Positions 59,938 through 64,000 of a stretch of 64,000 nucleotides of DNA are shown in pieces. The notes beneath the pieces are model-generated. The model saw only the letters and a program-made list of their open reading frames with translations. It did not search any database and was not told the DNA's origin. The translations under genes were made by a program, and so were the position numbers. The first letter of the stretch is position 1, and every line of letters starts with the position of its first letter. The stretch lies in contig NZ_JAMTCH010000003.1 of the NCBI RefSeq assembly GCF_024171735.1, positions 484,841-548,840 of the forward strand, in the 5' to 3' direction. The stretch is from Prauserella alba (GTDB taxonomy: Bacteria; Actinomycetota; Actinomycetes; Mycobacteriales; Pseudonocardiaceae).

Positions 59938-61173
59938 ATGACGAGCAGTTCGACGGAGTCCACCGCCGAGGCGCCGCCCGCGGCGTCAGGGCGACCCCGA
60001 CGGCACGGTGCGGCAGGCGCCGGTGCCGGTCTGCTCGCCGTCGCCGTCGTGCTGGCCGCCATGAACCTTCGCCCCTCGGTGACCTCCGTCGGCGCCATCC
60101 TCGACGAGGTCACCCGCACCCTCGGTGCGAGTGGCACGTGGGCAGGCGCGCTGACCACGATGCCCGGGCTGTGTTTCGCCGTCGCCGGGTTCGGGGCGCC
60201 CTGGCTGGCGCGCCGGATCGGACTGTCGGCCGCCGTCGCCACGGCACTGGTCGTGCTCACCGGCGGACTGCTGCTGCGCGTCGTCGACGGCCCTTCGGTG
60301 GTGCTGGCGGGAACGTTCGTGGCCAGCGCCGGTATCGCACTGGCCAACGTGCTGATCCCCGTCGTGATCAAGACCTCGTTCGCCGCCCGTGTGGGCCTGA
60401 TGACCGGCATCTACACGGCGGCACTGCAGACCGGCGGCGCGCTCGGGTCGTCGGTCACCCCGCCGCTGACGCAACTCGCCGGAGGCTGGCGGGGCGGCCT
60501 CGGCGGCTGGGCGGTACTGGCCGTGGTGGCGCTGGTGCTGTGGTTCGCCGCGACCCGCGGCGGTGGCCTCAGCGCGTCACACGCGGCGCAGTCGGCCGGG
60601 CCCCGCCGTTCACTGCTGCGCAACCGGCTCGCATGGATCGTCACCGGATTCTTCGGCACACAGGCCTGTTTCGCCTACATCATGATGGGCTGGATGCCGC
60701 AGGTGCTCATCGACGCCGGGGTGGGCCGGACCAGCGCAGGACTGCTGATGGGGCTGGTGTCGCTGCTGGGCCTGCCGGTCAGCTTCTTCGTCCCGCCGCT
60801 CGTCGTCGCCCGCGGCGGCCTCGGCTTCTGGTCGGTCGGGCTCGGCCTGCTCGGCATCACCGGACTCACCGGCCTGCTGCTGGCACCCGCCGCCGCGCCG
60901 CTGCTGTGGTCCATCCTCATCGGACTCGGCATGGCGGTGTTCTCCCTCGCCATCACCGCGATCACCCTGCGCGGCCGGACCGGAACCGACACCGCGGCAC
61001 TGTCCGGCATGGCACAGGGACTCGGCTACCTGCTGGGTGCGCTCGGGCCCTTCGCCTTCGGCGTGCTGCACGACCTCACCGGTGGCTGGACGGTGCCGCT
61101 GACGATGGTCATCGTCGTCGTGACCGCCCAGCTCGCCTTCGGCTGGTACGCGGGCAAGGATCGCTACGTCTAG
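59938..61173 (+). CDS. CynX/NimT-family MFS transporter
   Basis: 411 residues, 12 helices. LAAMNLRPSVTSVGAILDEV near the start and GIALANVLIPVVIKTSF are family features of the cyanate/2-nitroimidazole transporter group. Cyanase or nitroimidazole genes are not nearby, so the substrate is unknown. It appears leaderless. The adjacent divergent GntR-type gene is the likely regulator. Confidence 0.85.
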   Translation: MTSSSTESTAEAPPAASGRPRRHGAAGAGAGLLAVAVVLAAMNLRPSVTSVGAILDEVTRTLGASGTWAGALTTMPGLCFAVAGFGAPWLARRIGLSAAVATALVVLTGGLLLRVVDGPSVVLAGTFVASAGIALANVLIPVVIKTSFAARVGLMTGIYTAALQTGGALGSSVTPPLTQLAGGWRGGLGGWAVLAVVALVLWFAATRGGGLSASHAAQSAGPRRSLLRNRLAWIVTGFFGTQACFAYIMMGWMPQVLIDAGVGRTSAGLLMGLVSLLGLPVSFFVPPLVVARGGLGFWSVGLGLLGITGLTGLLLAPAAAPLLWSILIGLGMAVFSLAITAITLRGRTGTDTAALSGMAQGLGYLLGALGPFAFGVLHDLTGGWTVPLTMVIVVVTAQLAFGWYAGKDRYV

Positions 61174-61210
61174 CGATTGCCTCCACACGGTCGCGAGCCT
61201 CGCCCGGGTC

Positions 61211-61226
61211 ATGATCAAGGGAAGAT
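61211..61226 (+). repeat. Dispersed repeat, copy 2
   Basis: ATGATCAAGGGAAGAT, identical to 48318-48333 on the other strand, 37 bp after the MFS stop and followed by GTGGC after two bases. Confidence 0.6.
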
Positions 61227-61330
61227 TGGTGGCTCCCGCCCGTCAGCCCTCACGGGCACGCTGACGCGTGGCTGTGTTCGATGCCACCAAGGTGCCCCCG
61301 GGGGCATTGCACACCGGACGCGCCGGATGT

Positions 61331-62731
61331 TCAGTCGAGCGCCAGGTTCAGCAGCGCGTTCTCGATCAGCTCCGGCATGGCGGGGTGGATCCAGTACTGG
61401 CCGCGGGCCATGCTGCGCGCGTCCAGCCCGAAGCTCATGGCCTGGATCAGCGGCTGGATCAACGTCGGTGCCTGCGGGCCGATGATGTGCGCACCGAGCA
61501 ACGTCCCGGTCGACGGATCGGCGAGCAGCTTGGCGAAATGCGACTCGTCCTCCATCGCCCAGCCGTAGGCGATGCCGCCGTAGTCCTGCGTCGCCGTCAC
61601 GTACGCCACGCCCTGCGCAGCCGCGTCCCGTTCCGTCAGCCCCACCGAGGCGATCTGCGGCGATCCGAACACGGCGTGCGGCACGAACCGGTGATCGGCC
61701 GCCACGGCGGAGTCCTCGACGCCCAGGTCGTGCAGCAGGTTGTGCTGCACCACACGCGCCTCGTGGTTGGCGACGTGCTTGAGCTCGGCGGGGGAACTGA
61801 TGTCGCCCAGTGCGTAGATGCCGTCGACGGCCGTGCGCTGATACTCGTCGACCTCGACGTGCCCCGACCGCGTCACCGCGACACCGGTCGCCTCGACGTC
61901 CAGCACGTCCGCGTTCGACCGCCTGCCGGTGGCCACCAGCAACAGGTCGCCCTCGACCGTCTCGGCGCCACCCGGCCCTTCGAGGTCGAGCGCGACCCCC
62001 GTCTCCGTGCGGCGGGCGCGGGTGGTGTTGCGGTTGAGGCGCAGGTCGATCCGCTGTGCGGCGAGCTCGGTGTAGCGGCGGCTGACGTCCTCGTCCTCGG
62101 CGCGCAGCATCGCCCCGGAACGGGCGATCAGCGTCACGTCGACGCCGAACGCCGAGAACACGTGCGCGAACTCGGCCGCGACGAACCCGCTGCCGAGGAT
62201 CACCAGGCGCCGTGGCAGCTCGTCGATCCGCATGACCGTGTCCGACGTGTGGAAGCCGGTTTCGGCCAGCCCCGGCACGTCGGGAGCGACCGCCCTGCCG
62301 CCCGCCGCGAGGACGAACCGGTCGGCCGTGATCGTCTCCGGACCGCCCGCGAGTTCGACCGTGAGCTCCTTGTGCCCGGTGAACCGGCCTTCGCCCTCGT
62401 AGACGGTGACGTTCGCGTTGTCGTCGTGTTCGATGCGGTACTCCCGCCCGCCCGCGGCGATCGCGTCGATACGCCCGAAGATGCGGTCGCGGATGTCGCG
62501 CCAGCGCACCCCGTCCAGCGTCTCGTCGACCCCCAGCCGCGCCGCCGACGCCGGCGTCGCAGCCAGGTCCGCGGGGTGGACGAACATCTTCGTCGGGATG
62601 CAGCCGACATTCAGGCAGGTTCCGCCGAACACGCCCTTCTCGACGATGGCGACCTTCCGGTCGGCGAAGCGCTGGTCGAGGATCGAGTTCCCCGAGCCGG
62701 TCCCGATGATGACGATGTCGTAATGCGGCAC
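61331..62731 (-). CDS. mtr: Mycothione reductase
   Basis: 466 residues, flavoprotein disulfide reductase. FAD motif IIGTGSGNS, redox disulfide in GGTCLNVGCIPTKMF, NAD(P)H motif LGSGFVAAEFAHVF, second FAD motif YALGDI, and the catalytic His-Glu in HPAMPELIENALL. The GTGSGN start and lack of a longer N-terminus distinguish it from lipoamide dehydrogenase. It regenerates mycothiol, the actinobacterial thiol. The gene is divergent from the CobW-type gene. Confidence 0.9.
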   Translation of the reverse strand: MPHYDIVIIGTGSGNSILDQRFADRKVAIVEKGVFGGTCLNVGCIPTKMFVHPADLAATPASAARLGVDETLDGVRWRDIRDRIFGRIDAIAAGGREYRIEHDDNANVTVYEGEGRFTGHKELTVELAGGPETITADRFVLAAGGRAVAPDVPGLAETGFHTSDTVMRIDELPRRLVILGSGFVAAEFAHVFSAFGVDVTLIARSGAMLRAEDEDVSRRYTELAAQRIDLRLNRNTTRARRTETGVALDLEGPGGAETVEGDLLLVATGRRSNADVLDVEATGVAVTRSGHVEVDEYQRTAVDGIYALGDISSPAELKHVANHEARVVQHNLLHDLGVEDSAVAADHRFVPHAVFGSPQIASVGLTERDAAAQGVAYVTATQDYGGIAYGWAMEDESHFAKLLADPSTGTLLGAHIIGPQAPTLIQPLIQAMSFGLDARSMARGQYWIHPAMPELIENALLNLALD

Positions 62732-62836
62732 GTCGGTACCCTCTCAGGCCGTGGGTTTGCCGGTCTGTCCGCCTACCTCAACCCGTCCCGACGCCCGAGT
62801 GTTCCCAGGAGGCCGACACGTGGCTGGGAGGCAAGC

Positions 62837-64000
62837 ATGGCTGTGAGCGGTCAGCAGCGGCGCGGCAGGCAGGCGCGCCGTGGCGCGTCCCGCCGGGTGC
62901 CGGTCGTGATCCTCGCCGGCTTCCTCGGCGCGGGGAAGACGACGCTGCTCAACCACCTGCTGGCGGGCGCACGCGGCACACGCATCGGTGTCGTCGTCAA
63001 CGACTTCGGCAGCGTGAACGTCGACGCGCTGAGTGTGGCAGGGCAGGTCGACTCGATGGTCTCGCTCGAGAACGGGTGCCTGTGCTGCGCGGTCGACGCG
63101 AGCGGGCTGGATCGGATGCTGTCGGTGCTCACCGACCCGGCGGCGGAGCTGGACCTCGTCGTCGTGGAGGCGAGCGGCCTGGCCGAGCCGCGCAGCCTCG
63201 TCCGGCTCGTGCTCGCCAGCGAGGACCCGTACGTCGAGTACGGCGGGCTGGTCGAACTCGTCGACGCCGCCGAGTTCCCCGCACTGCGCGAGCGGCATCC
63301 GGAGCTCGCCGACCAGGTGGCGATGGCCGACCTGGTCGTGCTCAACAAGGTCGACCGCGCCGCCGACGGGGTCGCGGACCTGGTCCGGGAGCTGGCAGGG
63401 CCGGCGCCGGTGCTGCCAGCCGAGTTCGGGCGGATCGACCCGGAGCTGCTGTTCGATCGCGTCACCGCCGCACCCGACGACGGCCCGCGCCAACTCACGT
63501 TCGACGACCTCCGGCTCGCCGAGGCGGACACGGATGACCACGACGACCACTCCGCGCACGCGCACGCCGTCTACGACACCGTCACCGTCGAGACCGGGCC
63601 GCTGCATCCGCGCCGGTTCGCCGCGTTCCTCGAGACCCGCCCCGCCGGGCTGTACCGGATGAAGGGCACCGTGACCGTCGGCGTGCCCGGCCGTCGCGAC
63701 GCCTACGACGTGCACACCGTCGGGGCGTACGTCCGCGCGGAACGAGTGGCGCCGCCCGGTGACCAGGGGAGCAGGCTGGTGCTCATCGGCGCCGGTGTGG
63801 ACGCCGCGACGCTGCGTGCCGAGCTGGAGGCGTGCTCGACGGCCGCGGCGGGGGAGGCCGACGAACAGGACCTGCTGCCACTGCTGCGGTACGTCGCCGA
63901 TCCGTCGCGAGACGCCGGCGGCGCGGCGGACGGCACCCGGGACGACGGTGACGGCGACGGAGCGGACCGCGCCGTGGCCGACGACCCGGTGGACGGTGGC
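62837..64000 (+). CDS. CobW/COG0523-family GTPase (3' end outside the window)
   Basis: At least 388 residues, cut by the window end. Walker A is FLGAGKTTLLNHLL (about residues 28-41), VVVNDFGSVNVD is switch-like, the metal site is NGCLCC (CxCC), and NKVD gives guanine specificity. A His/Asp-rich stretch (DDHDDHSAHAHAH-like, about 234-244) may bind zinc. The tail visible at the edge is Asp/Gly-rich. These proteins deliver metals; the exact metal is unknown. GGGAGGCAAGC precedes the ATG. Confidence 0.85.
   Translation, partial: MAVSGQQRRGRQARRGASRRVPVVILAGFLGAGKTTLLNHLLAGARGTRIGVVVNDFGSVNVDALSVAGQVDSMVSLENGCLCCAVDASGLDRMLSVLTDPAAELDLVVVEASGLAEPRSLVRLVLASEDPYVEYGGLVELVDAAEFPALRERHPELADQVAMADLVVLNKVDRAADGVADLVRELAGPAPVLPAEFGRIDPELLFDRVTAAPDDGPRQLTFDDLRLAEADTDDHDDHSAHAHAVYDTVTVETGPLHPRRFAAFLETRPAGLYRMKGTVTVGVPGRRDAYDVHTVGAYVRAERVAPPGDQGSRLVLIGAGVDAATLRAELEACSTAAAGEADEQDLLPLLRYVADPSRDAGGAADGTRDDGDGDGADRAVADDPVDGG

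Noticed and set aside
1-64000. tRNA, rRNA, tmRNA or insertion sequences
   Set aside because: No cloverleaf, rRNA-like segment, transposase or paired terminal inverted repeats were seen on either strand.

Overview
The window is a high-GC chromosomal segment of a mycelial actinobacterium, most likely a member of the Pseudonocardiaceae (Amycolatopsis, Saccharomonospora or Prauserella type). The signs are GC-rich third codon positions, GTG starts, ATGA/GTGA gene overlaps, a mycothione reductase, a WhiG-type sigma factor, DnaA-box 9-mers of the Streptomyces type, and core gene order shared with mycobacteria (rpsP-khpA-rimM-trmD-rplS-lepB-rnhB; rpsB-tsf-pyrH-frr-cdsA; dxr-rip1-ispG-PBP-map). The genus is inferred; no rRNA is present.

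Region 1 (1-21.6 kb) is mostly housekeeping: a CPBP protease and a TSUP permease, then ribosome and tRNA maturation (rpsP, khpA, rimM, trmD, rplS), signal peptidase, RNase HII, DUF2469, YraN, a ComM-like AAA protein, DprA, XerC with an unusual insertion, WhiG, an M23 protein, the rpsB-tsf-pyrH-frr-cdsA block, a VOC protein, a methyltransferase, a PadR repressor with palindromic sites, and rlmN.

Region 2 (21.6-31.2 kb) is the most interesting accessory block. It looks like a coenzyme-B12-dependent 2-hydroxyisobutyrate pathway: a 139-aa B12-binding mutase subunit, a phenylacetate-CoA-ligase-like acid-CoA ligase, a MeaB chaperone, a mutase catalytic subunit with the Ile and Asp reported as diagnostic for 2-hydroxyisobutyryl-CoA mutase, a lactate-permease-family transporter and a truncated PduO-like adenosyltransferase, packed as one operon. 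A 3-hydroxyisobutyryl-CoA-hydrolase-like gene and a FadR-type regulator lie divergently. A second FadR-type regulator sits behind a promoter, a cobalamin riboswitch and a 9-codon leader. Three copies of TGGTCNGACCA tie the block into one candidate regulon. The proposed flow is uptake of the hydroxy acid, CoA activation, and carbon-skeleton rearrangement to 3-hydroxybutyryl-CoA.

Region 3 (31.2-44.7 kb) is a benzoate/catechol cluster. catR-catB-catA on the minus strand face benA, benB, an extraordinary 975-residue fusion (BenC reductase, long disordered linker, FCD sensor domain, BenD dehydrogenase), a BenK-like transporter and a LuxR-type ATPase regulator. catC is absent. A cupin gene and a frameshifted vapC relic follow.

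Region 4 (45-54.9 kb) is again core: DUF2631, dxr, the RIP protease, ispG, an AraC regulator, VOC and GNAT proteins, a lipoprotein-type PBP and map, with a perfect 53-bp tandem duplication just upstream of map. Region 5 (54.9-64 kb) carries a 3-hydroxybutyrate dehydrogenase-MHS permease-PucR regulator operon, a GntR regulator facing a CynX-like exporter, mycothione reductase, and a CobW-family GTPase that runs off the end. Several short palindromic or dispersed repeats lie at the 3' ends of genes. No tRNA, rRNA, CRISPR array, insertion sequence or prophage was seen.
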